Source: Rhodospirillaceae bacterium (lineage in GTDB: Bacteria; Pseudomonadota; Alphaproteobacteria; Rhodospirillales; Casp-alpha2). Taken from it: a stretch of DNA of 64,000 nt. Of the stretch, positions 46,153 through 54,966 are shown one piece after another. The stretch is taken from NCBI GenBank assembly GCA_016845145.1, contig JAERTE010000083.1:1-64000 (forward strand), read 5' to 3'. The number at the start of each line of letters is the position of its first letter. Within the stretch, counting starts at the first letter, position 1. The notes beneath the pieces were generated by a model, which searched no databases, had not been told where the DNA came from, and saw only the letters and a program-made list of their open reading frames with translations. A program made the translations under genes and the position numbers.

Positions 46153-47205
46153 GTGACCGGTAACCTGACCTTGGCTGTTGATGCCATGGGGGGCGATGCC
46201 GCGCCAGCGATGGTGATTGAGGGCGTCGCCTTGGCGAGCGCGCAGCTATCCGGTGTGGAATATCTGTTGTTTGGCAACGAAGCCGAAATCCAACCATTGT
46301 TGGATGCGCACCCTGCTGCGAAAGCGGTATCAACCGTGCGTCATGCGGAAGATGTCGTGTTAGCCGACGACAAACCGGCCGTCGCGCTGCGTGGACGTCG
46401 CACCAGTTCCATGCGACTCGCAATCAATTCAGTTCATGAAGGTGAAGCCGGCGGCATTGTTTCCGCCGGCAACACGGGCGCCTTGATGGCGATGGCAAAG
46501 TTCGTGCTGAAGACATTGCCCGGGATTGACCGCCCTGCCATTGCCACCTACTTCCCGACCCAGCGCGGCGAAAGCGTTATGCTCGATTTGGGTGCTAATG
46601 TTGATTGCGATGCGAACAATCTCGTGCAATTCGCCGTCATGGGTGAAGTGTTTGCCCGCAATGTGCTGGGGTTGGAAAACCCGTCGGTTGGCATTCTCAA
46701 TATTGGTGCCGAAGATTTGAAGGGGAACAGTGCGGTCAAGGAAGCTGCGGCTATCCTTCAAGAGGCGCACTTGCCGATTAAATTTCACGGATTTGTCGAG
46801 GGTGACGACATTGGTGCGGGTACGGTGGACGTTATCGTGACAGACGGTTTTACCGGCAATGTGGCCTTGAAGACCGCCGAAGGGACGGCGAAACTTTTCA
46901 GCCAATCCCTAAAACAAGCGCTGACCTCGTCGCCTCTGGCAATCCTCGGCGCATTGATCGCCAAACCGGCATTGAACCGGTTGAAGTCACACTTGGATCC
47001 GCGCCGCTACAACGGTGCGATGTTTTTGGGGCTGAACGGGGTTTGTATCAAGAGCCACGGCGGGACCGATGCATTCGGGTTTGCGCATGCCCTTCAGGTG
47101 GCACATGATTTGGTCACTAAATCCATCAACGAAAGCATCAAGGAAGATTTCAAACAGGTGCAGGCGGATATGGAAAATCACAAACAGGCGGCAGTTGGCG
47201 AATAA
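46153..47205 (+). CDS. plsX: Phosphate acyltransferase PlsX
   Basis: PlsX makes acyl-phosphate from acyl-ACP, the first committed step toward phosphatidic acid via PlsY. The 350-residue protein has [17 protein letters not shown] at its start, [13 protein letters not shown], and the second motif [19 protein letters not shown]. The start is a GTG at 46153. fabH follows after two bases, so the two are cotranscribed. Confidence 0.97.
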   Translation: MTGNLTLAVDAMGGDAAPAMVIEGVALASAQLSGVEYLLFGNEAEIQPLLDAHPAAKAVSTVRHAEDVVLADDKPAVALRGRRTSSMRLAINSVHEGEAGGIVSAGNTGALMAMAKFVLKTLPGIDRPAIATYFPTQRGESVMLDLGANVDCDANNLVQFAVMGEVFARNVLGLENPSVGILNIGAEDLKGNSAVKEAAAILQEAHLPIKFHGFVEGDDIGAGTVDVIVTDGFTGNVALKTAEGTAKLFSQSLKQALTSSPLAILGALIAKPALNRLKSHLDPRRYNGAMFLGLNGVCIKSHGGTDAFGFAHALQVAHDLVTKSINESIKEDFKQVQADMENHKQAAVGE

Positions 47206-47207
47206 TA

Positions 47208-48209
47208 ATGATCAAGCGATCCATCATTGCCGGTTGCGGCTCTTACCTGCCCGAACGTGTGGTTACCAACGAAGAGCTATCTAAGGAAGTTGATACCGAC
47301 GACGAGTGGATTGTCGCGCGGACTGGCATTCGCCAACGATATATCGCCGCTGACGGCCAGCAGACCTCTGATTTGGCGCTAGCAGCGGCGGAACGGGCGC
47401 TTGAGCATGCCGGCATTCCGGCTTCTGACGTAGATCTGTTGGTGTTGGCCACGACAACGCCGGACCAGACATTTCCCGCCACCGCGACGAAGGTCCAACA
47501 TCGTCTTGGGATGACCAACGGCGCTGCATTTGACCTGCAGGCGGTTTGTTCGGGCTTCGTTTACGGATTGGCGGTTGCCGACAATTTCATCCGAGCCGGT
47601 CAGGCGAAAACAGTGATGCTTATCGGAGCCGAGACGTTTTCGCGTATCCTCGATTGGGAGGATCGAACCACCTGTGTGCTGTTCGGCGATGGCGCCGGTG
47701 CCGTGGTGCTGCGCGCGGCGGAAAATGGCGAGGACGCGGAACAAGCGGGAGAAACGGGGCATAACCGTGGGCGCGGTGTTCTGTCGACGCACATCCATTC
47801 GGATGGTGCGACCAATGATTTGCTGTATGTCGATGGCGGGCCGTCATCGACCCAGACCGTTGGTCATGTACGGATGAATGGCCGCGAAGTGTTCCGCCAC
47901 GCAGTGACAAACCTTGCGTCCATCGTCGATGAAACCCTAGAGGCCAACGGGTTGGCGGCTGATGATATCGATTGGTTGGTCCCGCATCAGGCGAACAAGC
48001 GAATTCTAGACAGCACGGCACGCAAACTTGGTTTGCCTGCGGAGAAAATTGTCGTCACGGTTGAACGCCATGCCAACACATCGGCGGCTTCAATCCCGCT
48101 GGCGCTTGATGAGGCGGTAAAGGATGGTCGCATCAAAACGGGTGATTTGGTGTTGTTAGAGGCGATGGGTGGTGGGCTTACCTGGGGTGCTGGCCTCGTA
48201 CGCTGGTGA
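47208..48209 (+). CDS. fabH: 3-oxoacyl-ACP synthase III
   Basis: FabH starts fatty acid synthesis by condensing acetyl-CoA with malonyl-ACP. The 333-residue protein has the Cys-His-Asn triad: the cysteine in [12 protein letters not shown], the histidine in [11 protein letters not shown] and the asparagine in [17 protein letters not shown] 20-residue insertion around residue 170 ([20 protein letters not shown]) is longer than in E. coli FabH. It is in the plsX-fabH-ihfA series. Confidence 0.97.
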   Translation: MIKRSIIAGCGSYLPERVVTNEELSKEVDTDDEWIVARTGIRQRYIAADGQQTSDLALAAAERALEHAGIPASDVDLLVLATTTPDQTFPATATKVQHRLGMTNGAAFDLQAVCSGFVYGLAVADNFIRAGQAKTVMLIGAETFSRILDWEDRTTCVLFGDGAGAVVLRAAENGEDAEQAGETGHNRGRGVLSTHIHSDGATNDLLYVDGGPSSTQTVGHVRMNGREVFRHAVTNLASIVDETLEANGLAADDIDWLVPHQANKRILDSTARKLGLPAEKIVVTVERHANTSAASIPLALDEAVKDGRIKTGDLVLLEAMGGGLTWGAGLVRW

Positions 48210-48266
48210 TTTGCCGGTAACAGGCTTGATACGGAATAGTATTCGACGGCGCGCACCCCTTTGATA

Positions 48267-48295
48267 TTGACGCACTTATCGTGGAACGATAGGCT
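48267..48295 (+). promoter_or_regulatory. Candidate ihfA promoter
   Basis: TTGACG (48267-48272) and TAGGCT (48290-48295) are separated by 17 bp, a good -35 and a weak -10, 30 bp before the ihfA start. An inverted repeat TATCGT...ACGATA (48277-48291) overlaps the spacer and start of the -10, so a repressor could block it. Both calls are by eye. Confidence 0.4.
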
Positions 48296-48324
48296 TCATC
48301 CGGATTAAGTACAGGGGCTACGGA

Positions 48325-48630
48325 ATGGTCGGCGAAACGATCACACGCGCACATCTCGGCGAAGCGGTATATCAGGAAGTCGGTCTGTCCCGAAATGAGT
48401 CCGCTGACTTGTTGGAAATGGTTCTCGATTTGATGTCTGACGCCTTGGTTCGAGGCGAATCGGTCAAGATATCTTCGTTCGGTAGTTTTTCCTCGCGCCA
48501 AAAAGGTCAACGTATTGGACGCAATCCAAAAACCGGTGAGGAGGTTCCGATCCTGCCGCGTAAGGTTCTGGTCTTCAGGCCCTCTCAGGTACTTAAATCG
48601 CGCGTCAACGAACGCTCGAATTCGGAATAA
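48325..48630 (+). CDS. ihfA: Integration host factor subunit alpha
   Basis: IHF bends DNA at specific sites and shapes promoters, including sigma54 ones. The 101-residue protein is of the HU/IHF fold, with the arm region [20 protein letters not shown] and the proline-containing tip, then [15 protein letters not shown]. It is followed by a MerR-like gene 41 bp later, the order seen in many alphaproteobacteria. Confidence 0.95.
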   Translation: MVGETITRAHLGEAVYQEVGLSRNESADLLEMVLDLMSDALVRGESVKISSFGSFSSRQKGQRIGRNPKTGEEVPILPRKVLVFRPSQVLKSRVNERSNSE

Positions 48631-48671
48631 TAATTATTTCCCAGGGGCCGCAACCAAGGAGCCCCAAGCAG

Positions 48672-49079
48672 ATGAGTAAGCAAAAAAAGTCATCCGACGC
48701 ATTCCGTACCATCAGTGAAGTTGCGGGTGAGCTCGACTTGCCGCAGCATGTTCTGCGATTCTGGGAAACCAAGTTCACCCAGGTCCGGCCGCTGAAACGC
48801 GGCGGTGGTCGACGCTACTATCGCCCGGAAGATGTGGCATTGCTGCGTCATATCCGCGGACTTCTGTACGATGAAGGATACACCATCAAGGGCGTGCAAA
48901 AGCTGCTGCGCCAAGGTGGCTTGTCGAAGTCGGAATTGCGTGAACGCGAGGCGACGCGTGAGGAACACCCCGTACCGCAATCCGGCCTGGAGGAAGAATC
49001 TCGGGCTGCTGTTCGGGCCGCTGTTGAGGAGCTTGAATCCCTGCGTCGGACCTTGGACGAGGCGTCACGCGCCAACTAA
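48672..49079 (+). CDS. MerR-family regulator
   Basis: A 135-residue regulator of the MerR type that follows ihfA in many alphaproteobacteria. The winged helix is [20 protein letters not shown], then [20 protein letters not shown], then [20 protein letters not shown]. The C-terminal part is a short coiled coil ([20 protein letters not shown]) without a visible metal or drug site. Its targets are unknown. It could in principle bind the palindrome before icmF, but that is a guess. Confidence 0.9.
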   Translation: MSKQKKSSDAFRTISEVAGELDLPQHVLRFWETKFTQVRPLKRGGGRRYYRPEDVALLRHIRGLLYDEGYTIKGVQKLLRQGGLSKSELREREATREEHPVPQSGLEEESRAAVRAAVEELESLRRTLDEASRAN

Positions 49080-49188
49080 CATCTACTCACAGACCAACGC
49101 TGTATTCTGTTTGATGATCCCGAAGCGTCCGCGTATAGTGCGCGCGCTCGACATCGTGGCCCAACGCCTTGGTGAGCGGGCAATCGGT

Positions 49189-49267
<79 letters not shown>

Positions 49268-49324
49268 ATTTCTGATTTTTTCATTTCATATCGCGGCCTT
49301 CCACGGGCATGGGCGGCCTTGAGA

Positions 49325-50311
49325 TTAGTTACTGCGTTCCCACGCCAGCGCGGTTTCGACGATCGTTTTCAGGTCATCGTATTGTGGTTTCCAGCCTAGG
49401 ACATCTCGAAGTCTGCTGGTGTCAGCAACCAACGATGGCGCGTCACCGTCGCGTCGACTGGAAGTGCGTACAGACAACGCGCGGTCACTGAGAGATTGCG
49501 CAGTATCCAATACTTGGCGTACCGAATGCCCTCGACCGTACCCGCAATTGAGAATTAGGTTTTGGCGCTTTGAGAGCAAGTGGTCGAGCGCCAACACATG
49601 GGCGTCGATGAGATCGCTGACATGTACATAGTCGCGAATACATGTGCCGTCTGGCGTGTCGTAATCGGTGCCGAATATCTCCATCGATTCGCGCTTGCCG
49701 CTGAGCACTTCGCAAGCGACCCGAATCAGGTGGGTAGTGTTAGGTCCAGCTTGACCGCTACGCCCCTGTGGGTCAGCGCCAGCGACATTGAAGTAACGCA
49801 AAGCCGCATAGCGAAGATCGGTTGCTGCGGCAACGTCACGCAGGATCCATTCGGTCATCAGTTTCGATGTGCCGTAGGGACTGATTGGCCGGGTTTCAGC
49901 GGTTTCGGAAATGGGGCTCACGGACGGAATACCGTACACGACCGCTGTCGACGAAAAGATAAAAGCCTCAACAGATTCGCTGATACAGCATTCAATGAGA
50001 TTGCGGCTAGCGGCAGTGTTGTTGGCGTAGTATTTGAGCGGATCGATAACCGATTCAGGCACAACGATGGAACCGGCGAAATGCATGACCCCTGTGCAGG
50101 CGTGGGTGCGAAGAACCTCGGATATCAATGCCTGATCGGCGACATCGCCGATAATGAACGGCACGTCGTTAGGCACAAGTTCGCGACGCCCCGTCGAAAG
50201 GTCATCAACGACAACCACGCGATACCCACCTTCGCGTAGCGCAAGAACGGCATGGCTGCCGATATAGCCGGCGCCACCAGTAACCAATACGCTCTGTTGG
50301 GCGTCAGCCAT
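49325..50311 (-). CDS. galE: UDP-glucose 4-epimerase
   Basis: GalE interconverts UDP-glucose and UDP-galactose. The 328-residue protein has the NAD-binding start VLVTGGAGYIGSHAVLAL and the catalytic Ser-Tyr-Lys: SSTAVVYG, then SPYGTSKLMTE (YxxxK). NCGYGRGHSVRQVL is typical of GalE. Its start overlaps the end of the Gfo/Idh gene by 8 bp, so they are in one transcript. Confidence 0.95.
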   Translation of the reverse strand: MADAQQSVLVTGGAGYIGSHAVLALREGGYRVVVVDDLSTGRRELVPNDVPFIIGDVADQALISEVLRTHACTGVMHFAGSIVVPESVIDPLKYYANNTAASRNLIECCISESVEAFIFSSTAVVYGIPSVSPISETAETRPISPYGTSKLMTEWILRDVAAATDLRYAALRYFNVAGADPQGRSGQAGPNTTHLIRVACEVLSGKRESMEIFGTDYDTPDGTCIRDYVHVSDLIDAHVLALDHLLSKRQNLILNCGYGRGHSVRQVLDTAQSLSDRALSVRTSSRRDGDAPSLVADTSRLRDVLGWKPQYDDLKTIVETALAWERSN

Positions 50312-51290
50312 TCGCAGTATCCGCTACTTGTTCGAGTAACCGCTGGTGTTCCAAGGCCTTGTTGCGTTGCTGGTTACGTATCTCCGATGCCTGGCTCGCC
50401 TCAGTAAAACTTTGCAGCATTTCGATGAATTGATCGCAAGCCGGGACCACAATCTCTGTGTCCTGGTTTTGCCGCCGTAAGGTCAGGCTTGGCGTCAGAT
50501 GGCCGGGCTTTGAGAACACAGGGCGCGCAATGAGCGTACCGCTTTCACCGACAATCCGCACTTCGTTGATATAGTCGCGCCCATAACCCCAATGCGCGGT
50601 TGCCGTTGCACCACTTTCGAATGCCAGCAAGCATCCGCCACCGGTATCGACGCGATAGCCGGTTTCCGTATCGACCACGGCACCGATGACCCGCGGGAAC
50701 TCATCCATCCACTCGGCAACCATCAGCACCGGGTAATAACCGACGTCGCGCAATGCGCTGCCACCGGCTGCGGCATCGTATTTGGAGTGACTGGGGTCAA
50801 CATGCGGAAAGCCGAATTGCGCTGTCATATCGCGAACGGCGCCGATCTCCTCCGATTGCAGCAGATCTTTGATCATCCGGCTAAGCACGTGATAAGCGGG
50901 GGGCAGAGATACGCAAACGGCAAGATCTTTTTCTTCCGCGAGGCTTATGATGGTATTGGCTTCGCTGATTTTTGCCGTAAAGGCTTTTTCTGACCACAAA
51001 TGGCGGCCCGCCTGTAAGACCTTCTGCCCGTCACTGAAATGGCAGCCAATAGGGGTTGCAATAAAGACGGCATCGAGATCGGCGTTCGCCAGCATGTCAT
51101 CCAGGCTTTCCCACTCCGGACAGGACCATTGTGTGCATTGAGCTGCGCGGACATCCGAATTCCGTGTCGAAATACCCGCCAACCGTAAATCCTCGCAGGC
51201 GTCAATTGCCGGAAGGACTGTGCGTCGAGCATGGTCGCCGATGCCGTGAACACCGACGGAAAATGGGCGTAGGGGCGATGCATTTGCCAT
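50304..51290 (-). CDS. Gfo/Idh/MocA-family oxidoreductase
   Basis: A 328-residue NAD(P)-dependent oxidoreductase. The Rossmann fold begins SVGVHGIGDHARRTVLPAID, with AVFIATPIGCHF. The usual EKP motif reads SEKAF, so the proline position is Ala. ALRDVGYYPVLMVAEWM matches the conserved C-terminal helix of the family. It overlaps galE by 8 bp. A sugar-nucleotide or inositol-like substrate is suggested by the neighbour, not by any residue I can assign. Confidence 0.88.
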   Translation of the reverse strand: MANASPLRPFSVGVHGIGDHARRTVLPAIDACEDLRLAGISTRNSDVRAAQCTQWSCPEWESLDDMLANADLDAVFIATPIGCHFSDGQKVLQAGRHLWSEKAFTAKISEANTIISLAEEKDLAVCVSLPPAYHVLSRMIKDLLQSEEIGAVRDMTAQFGFPHVDPSHSKYDAAAGGSALRDVGYYPVLMVAEWMDEFPRVIGAVVDTETGYRVDTGGGCLLAFESGATATAHWGYGRDYINEVRIVGESGTLIARPVFSKPGHLTPSLTLRRQNQDTEIVVPACDQFIEMLQSFTEASQASEIRNQQRNKALEHQRLLEQVADTANG

Positions 51291-51352
51291 TGAGGCGAAA
51301 TTGACGGGCTAGGGGAGGGATGTCAACGGCACGTGGCTTGTCTCGAAGACGC

Positions 51353-51383
51353 AAAAAAAAAGCCGGCCTTTTCAGGCCGGCTT
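51353..51383 (-). terminator. Rho-independent terminator, minus strand
   Basis: The 10-bp perfect stem AAGCCGGCCT (51360-51369) with AGGCCGGCTT (51374-51383) and a four-base loop is followed, on the minus strand, by an unbroken run of nine T (51353-51361, counted on the minus strand). On the plus strand there is no T-run. It closes the transcript that comes leftward from 51502 or from the promoter-like region between. Confidence 0.93.
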
Positions 51384-51440
51384 GAGTTTGTGCTCTTGAG
51401 GGAAGGGAGAATTTCAACGAATTGAAATTCATCCAACACA
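51353..51440 (-). ncRNA. Candidate small RNA: UUCG hairpin, C/U-rich stretch, terminator
   Basis: Read on the minus strand, the segment has a perfect 9-bp hairpin GAATTTCAA-TTCG-TTGAAATTC (51430 to 51409), then a single-stranded pyrimidine stretch TCCCTTCCCTC, then a linker and the strong terminator. A CRP-like dyad is centred about 41 bases upstream of the proposed start near 51437, and a weak -10 GATGAT lies between. The layout matches independently transcribed small RNAs, and C/U-rich patches are common in those that mask ribosome sites. Exact 5' end and expression are unproven; it could be only the 3' UTR of the ferredoxin gene. Confidence 0.5.
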
Positions 51441-51469
51441 ATGATCATCTCATAACACCGGGTTTGAAG

Positions 51470-51487
51470 CTGTGATGCCAATCACAG
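51470..51487. promoter_or_regulatory. Perfect CRP/FNR-type dyad
   Basis: CTGTGATGCCAATCACAG is an inverted repeat with 7-bp arms and a 4-base centre. It fits TGTGA-N6-TCACA exactly, the CRP consensus, and shares the TGAT-N4-ATCA core of FNR/FixK sites. It begins 15 bases beyond the ferredoxin stop codon. Relative to leftward transcription it lies where a class II activator would sit for a start near 51437. Confidence 0.65.
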
Positions 51488-51501
51488 GAAGGAGGAAAAG
51501 T

Positions 51502-51846
51502 TCATGAGCCCGGCATAAAAAGTGGGGCGTCGCTGTCTGCAGGATCGAGCGTGCCACATTTTTCTTCCAATTCGTCCAGGATTGCAGCGATTTCTTCCGA
51601 GGTTGGTCCATGGAAAAAACGCCCGCCCGGCGCGAGCCGTATGGTGGGGCCTGTTAGGCAATGCCCCATACAGATGCTGCGTTCCAGCTTGATGTTGATG
51701 CGACGTTGCTGAATGCCGCTTTCCAGGGCGTCCGCTAGCTTCTCGCTACCGCGTACGCCACAAGATGCCTCGTCCACCCGAAACCGGCGATTGACGCAGA
51801 CCATAACGGTGGTAGGGGGGGGATCGAGTGATTTCGGTTCCGTCAC
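51502..51846 (-). CDS. Thioredoxin-like [2Fe-2S] ferredoxin
   Basis: A protein of about 114 residues of the NuoE-like/thioredoxin-fold [2Fe-2S] type. The cluster cysteines are CVNRRFRVDEASC (CX11C) and, about 40 residues on, CMGHC (CX3C), followed by GPTIRLAPGGRFFHGPT. The N-terminus is not certain. I used a GTG at 51846; an ATG at 51909 would overlap the upstream gene by 41 bp. It is downstream of a small protein on the same strand. Electron partner unknown. Confidence 0.85.
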   Translation of the reverse strand: MTEPKSLDPPPTTVMVCVNRRFRVDEASCGVRGSEKLADALESGIQQRRINIKLERSICMGHCLTGPTIRLAPGGRFFHGPTSEEIAAILDELEEKCGTLDPADSDAPLFMPGS

Positions 51847-51868
51847 GATGACAACTGCGAACGTAGTT

Positions 51869-52171
51869 TCACTTTTTCGACTCAGCTGCGACGAACCGCC
51901 GGCCTTCATCGGTCAGTTTGCAGATGATCCAATCCGGCTTGATTGGGTTGGCAAACCATGGCTCAACCCAGCCGCGTTCCAGGCAGCTGCGAACCGTGCG
52001 GTCACTGATCTTCTGGCCGTTCTCATCAAATAGCGGCAACTTACCGCCCGGCTGATCCAAACCGCGAGCCATCCATTGACGTTGGTTTTCCGTCGGCTGA
52101 GGCGCGCGTTGCCCCGTCTGAGCGTGCTCCACGACAGGAGTCGGATTGTCGTTGTGGGACAAACTACTCAC
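51869..52171 (-). CDS. Small protein of unknown function
   Basis: A 100-residue protein. The part LFDENGQKISDRTVRSCLERG and the following WVEPWFANPIKPDWIICKLT end in EGRRFVAAE, which looks like a small winged-helix-type wing, but I cannot assign it to a family. The GTG at 52171 has a strong AGGAGG nine bases upstream and was preferred to an ATG at 52234. It overlaps no other gene, and the ferredoxin follows 22 bp downstream. It is divergent from cutA. Confidence 0.65.
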   Translation of the reverse strand: MSSLSHNDNPTPVVEHAQTGQRAPQPTENQRQWMARGLDQPGGKLPLFDENGQKISDRTVRSCLERGWVEPWFANPIKPDWIICKLTDEGRRFVAAESKK

Positions 52172-52266
52172 GAAACCATGCCTCCTGCGCTGACGAAATT
52201 GGCCACCGGCGCATGATACGTTAGATTGCAACAAGGACCAAGCTTGCCGATTAGCCGGAGGATCAT

Positions 52267-52593
52267 ATGGGCGCTGTTATGGTATATGTTACGGCCACTG
52301 ACACGGTTGAGGCGGAAGCGCTCGGACGGGCTGTCGTCGAGGCGCGGCTTGCTGCTTGCGCTAATGTTTTGGGCGCGACCAAGGCGATTTACTGGTGGGA
52401 AGGTGAGGTTGAGAGCGGCGGTGAGGCCGCCTTGGTGCTGAAAACCCGCGAGGAATTGGTGCCCGAGCTTACGAAAAAGATCAATGGGCTCCACAGTTAT
52501 GACTGTCCTTGCGTCGTGGCGATGCCGATTGTCGGCGGCAATCCGGCTTTCCTGCAATGGTTGGCGGACGAAACTGCGCCGCCACCAGCCTAG
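52267..52593 (+). CDS. cutA: Divalent-cation tolerance protein CutA
   Basis: A 108-residue trimeric protein of the PII-like fold. The signature is VYVTATDTVEAEALGRAVVE, ARLAACANVLGATKAIYWWE, then LVLKTREELVPEL and CPCVVAMPIVGGNPAFL. It is linked to copper tolerance in E. coli; the molecular role is poorly defined. It converges with the receiver-domain gene. Confidence 0.95.
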   Translation: MGAVMVYVTATDTVEAEALGRAVVEARLAACANVLGATKAIYWWEGEVESGGEAALVLKTREELVPELTKKINGLHSYDCPCVVAMPIVGGNPAFLQWLADETAPPPA

Positions 52594-52606
52594 AACCTTG
52601 CGAAAA

Positions 52607-53527
52607 TTAGCGTGCACCGATCTGTTGCACGATCGCCGATACCTGTTGTGCGGTGGTGATGGCGCCGCTGAAACACGCCTGCACCGCTTGTGAAAGAGGC
52701 TTCAGCAGTTTGATTTCGCGCGGATCGGGGGTGCTGTTGCGCGAAGCCAGAATGGAACTGGCTACGTTGCCGATGGATTCGCACAATTCGACCACGTGCT
52801 CATAGGGCGTGCCCGCCAATTTTTCATGTGAATTGTCGGTAATATCAAGCAGTGCCAATAGTTCCTGGCGGATGGTTGGGTCGAGCCGGCCAGAGCGTTC
52901 GAGCATAGGGACGAGATTGGTGATGTGCGAAGATATCTGCGCACCGATGATATCCACCTTGAGGCTCTTCATTTTGTTTAGGGCGCCGCCGATCAACGCC
53001 TCAACTTCGGAGAAGCTGAGTTTTTGCCCTTCAGCCTTGGCGCGCAGCAGGTTGGGCGCATCAACACCGCGCACACCCTGGTCTTTGCGCCGCGCAGGCC
53101 CGACATAGGCCTCGGAGATCACGAATTGTTTTCGCGCATCAAGCAGATCGGAAATTCGGTCCAGCAACTGCGCGGTTGAAATCGGCTTGGCGATCACCGT
53201 ATCCGTACCCGATTCGATAATTCGCGTGACCAATTCAGGTGTCGGTGTTTCCACCAACGTAATGATCGGCAGGAACGGATTGTTGCCGGCGCGGCTTTGG
53301 CGTATCTCATGGATGAAGTCGAGAAAATCGCCGTCCGGCAAGTCGCACGAACAAATCAACAGATCCGGCATGGATTTGCCTAAAACCTCTTCCACATTGG
53401 CCAGCGAACGGCCCAGACGGATCTCCCGGTAGCCGTTATTGTGCAAGATGTTTTTGACGCTCTGACGGGTGTTCAGATCGTTATCGACGATAAAAACGTC
53501 AACGTTGGCAAAGTCTAATTTGGCCAT
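52607..53527 (-). CDS. Receiver-like protein lacking the phosphoacceptor aspartate
   Basis: A 306-residue protein. Residues 1-125 are a CheY-like fold starting MAKLDFANVDVFIVDNDLNT. The acidic pocket is present (VDND), and the conserved Thr/Lys (ITLVETPTPE, VIAKPIS) is kept. The phosphoacceptor position is Ser: PDLLICSCDLPDGD against the usual PDLILLDIMMPDMD. The C-terminal 170 residues are all helical (LSFSEVEALIGGALNKMKSL) with no recognisable output domain. The start is the ATG at 53527; a GTG at 53560 is in frame. It may be a pseudo-receiver that acts by protein binding. Confidence 0.83.
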   Translation of the reverse strand: MAKLDFANVDVFIVDNDLNTRQSVKNILHNNGYREIRLGRSLANVEEVLGKSMPDLLICSCDLPDGDFLDFIHEIRQSRAGNNPFLPIITLVETPTPELVTRIIESGTDTVIAKPISTAQLLDRISDLLDARKQFVISEAYVGPARRKDQGVRGVDAPNLLRAKAEGQKLSFSEVEALIGGALNKMKSLKVDIIGAQISSHITNLVPMLERSGRLDPTIRQELLALLDITDNSHEKLAGTPYEHVVELCESIGNVASSILASRNSTPDPREIKLLKPLSQAVQACFSGAITTAQQVSAIVQQIGAR

Positions 53528-53627
53528 CGAATTAGGAACCACCCATGCGCGCCCATTCACGGGCGAAATCGTTCATTGAGCCTATATTAGCGGCTTCGAC
53601 AATCTTGGCCAATCATTGACGTATAAA

Positions 53628-54782
53628 TCAAGACACTAGACGCAAAGAAATAATCGCTTGTGCGGCTATTCCTTCTCGGCGTCCGGTGAATCCAAGCCCT
53701 TCCGTGGTTGTCGCCTTCACGCTAACCCGGTCGACACCAACGGACAAAATGCCCGATATTCGCTCCCGCATGGCTTGTCGATAGGGGCCGATTTTAGGCG
53801 CCTCACAAATTAACGTTACGTCGACATTGATGATATCCGCGCCGCGCTCGCGTGCCAATGCGCCCGCGTGGGCGAGAAATTGATCTGATGGCGCTCTCCG
53901 CCATTTCGGATCGGAGGGGGGGAAATGGTCGCCGATATCGCCGGCTCCGATGGCGCCGAGCACCGCATCCGTGATGGCGTGCAGTCCGACGTCAGCGTCG
54001 GAATGGCCGACCAACCCGCGCGCATGTTCAATTTCGACACCGCAAAGCGTGACGCAATCACCCTCGCCGAATTGATGCACATCATATCCAATACCGGTCC
54101 GATATTCGGCCGCATGGCTATGTGAACCAGCCTCGGCACGCTCAAGGTCCTCGGTCGTCGTGATTTTCACGTTGCGTTCACTCCCGTCGACAATGGCTAC
54201 TTTCAGCCCGGCACGTTCCGCCAAAGCGGCGTCGTCCGTGAGGGTTTCTCCGGCCAGCGCGGTATGCGCGGCCAGAATATCGCCAAACCTGAATCCTTGC
54301 GGTGTTTGCGCGCGCCAAAGACCTTCACGCGCGACCGTGCCTGAAATCACCCCATTTTCGCCGCGTTTCAGGGTGTCGGTCACCGGCAGTGCGGGGATGG
54401 CACCGGGATTGTTGTCCAATGCGTCCAATACGCGAGAAATCACGTCATTGGAAATGAAAGGCCTTGCGGCATCGTGGATCAGGACGCGAGAGGGGGCAGA
54501 GCCGGCAATATGTTCAAGGCCTAGGCGGACCGATTCTTGGCGACTGGCGCCTCCCCAAACCGGTGCGTTGATGTCCAGGCCCTCGGCGGCATGGTTGAAA
54601 AGTTCGATATCGTCCGGGTGAATAACGGATTGAACGGTGTCGATCGATGGGTGTCCGCGAAAGGCGCGCAGTGTATGGCGCAGTACGGGTTCACCGTTCA
54701 GCGACCTGTATTGCTTCGGCATGCCGCCGCCGAAGCGGTGTCCACGACCGGCGCCCACGATCAATGCTACCGTATGCGTCAA
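53628..54782 (-). CDS. ispDF: Bifunctional IspD/IspF (MEP isoprenoid pathway)
   Basis: A fusion of 2-C-methyl-D-erythritol 4-phosphate cytidylyltransferase and 2,4-cyclodiphosphate synthase. The IspD half has [20 protein letters not shown] and [11 protein letters not shown]. The IspF half begins [15 protein letters not shown] at about residue 232, with [16 protein letters not shown] and [16 protein letters not shown]. The start is a TTG at 54782, spaced six bases after AGGGG. A TTG at 54803 is also in frame. The glycine in place of the first Ala in the AAGxG loop (VGAGRG) is unusual but minor. Confidence 0.94.
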   Translation of the reverse strand: MTHTVALIVGAGRGHRFGGGMPKQYRSLNGEPVLRHTLRAFRGHPSIDTVQSVIHPDDIELFNHAAEGLDINAPVWGGASRQESVRLGLEHIAGSAPSRVLIHDAARPFISNDVISRVLDALDNNPGAIPALPVTDTLKRGENGVISGTVAREGLWRAQTPQGFRFGDILAAHTALAGETLTDDAALAERAGLKVAIVDGSERNVKITTTEDLERAEAGSHSHAAEYRTGIGYDVHQFGEGDCVTLCGVEIEHARGLVGHSDADVGLHAITDAVLGAIGAGDIGDHFPPSDPKWRRAPSDQFLAHAGALARERGADIINVDVTLICEAPKIGPYRQAMRERISGILSVGVDRVSVKATTTEGLGFTGRREGIAAQAIISLRLVS

Positions 54783-54966
54783 ACCCAAACCCCTGATTTT
54801 CAAAACCGGGCATCAGCCCACTCAGCGATGTTTGACATTAGTGTCGGTGGCGGCTTCTGCCAACCATCTCGTTGTTGTTAACGGTTGAGGCTTGCATGAC
54901 TCCCAAGAGGACGCCATGTTGCCCTCCTGATACCCTCCTGAACCGGTGAGGAACGGATCGTCAGCT

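Noticed and set aside
51496-51515. Ribosome site and four-codon frame on the plus strand (GGAGGAAAAGTTCATGAGCC)
   Set aside because: It stops after ATGAGCCCGGCA and lies at the 3' end of the minus-strand ferredoxin gene.
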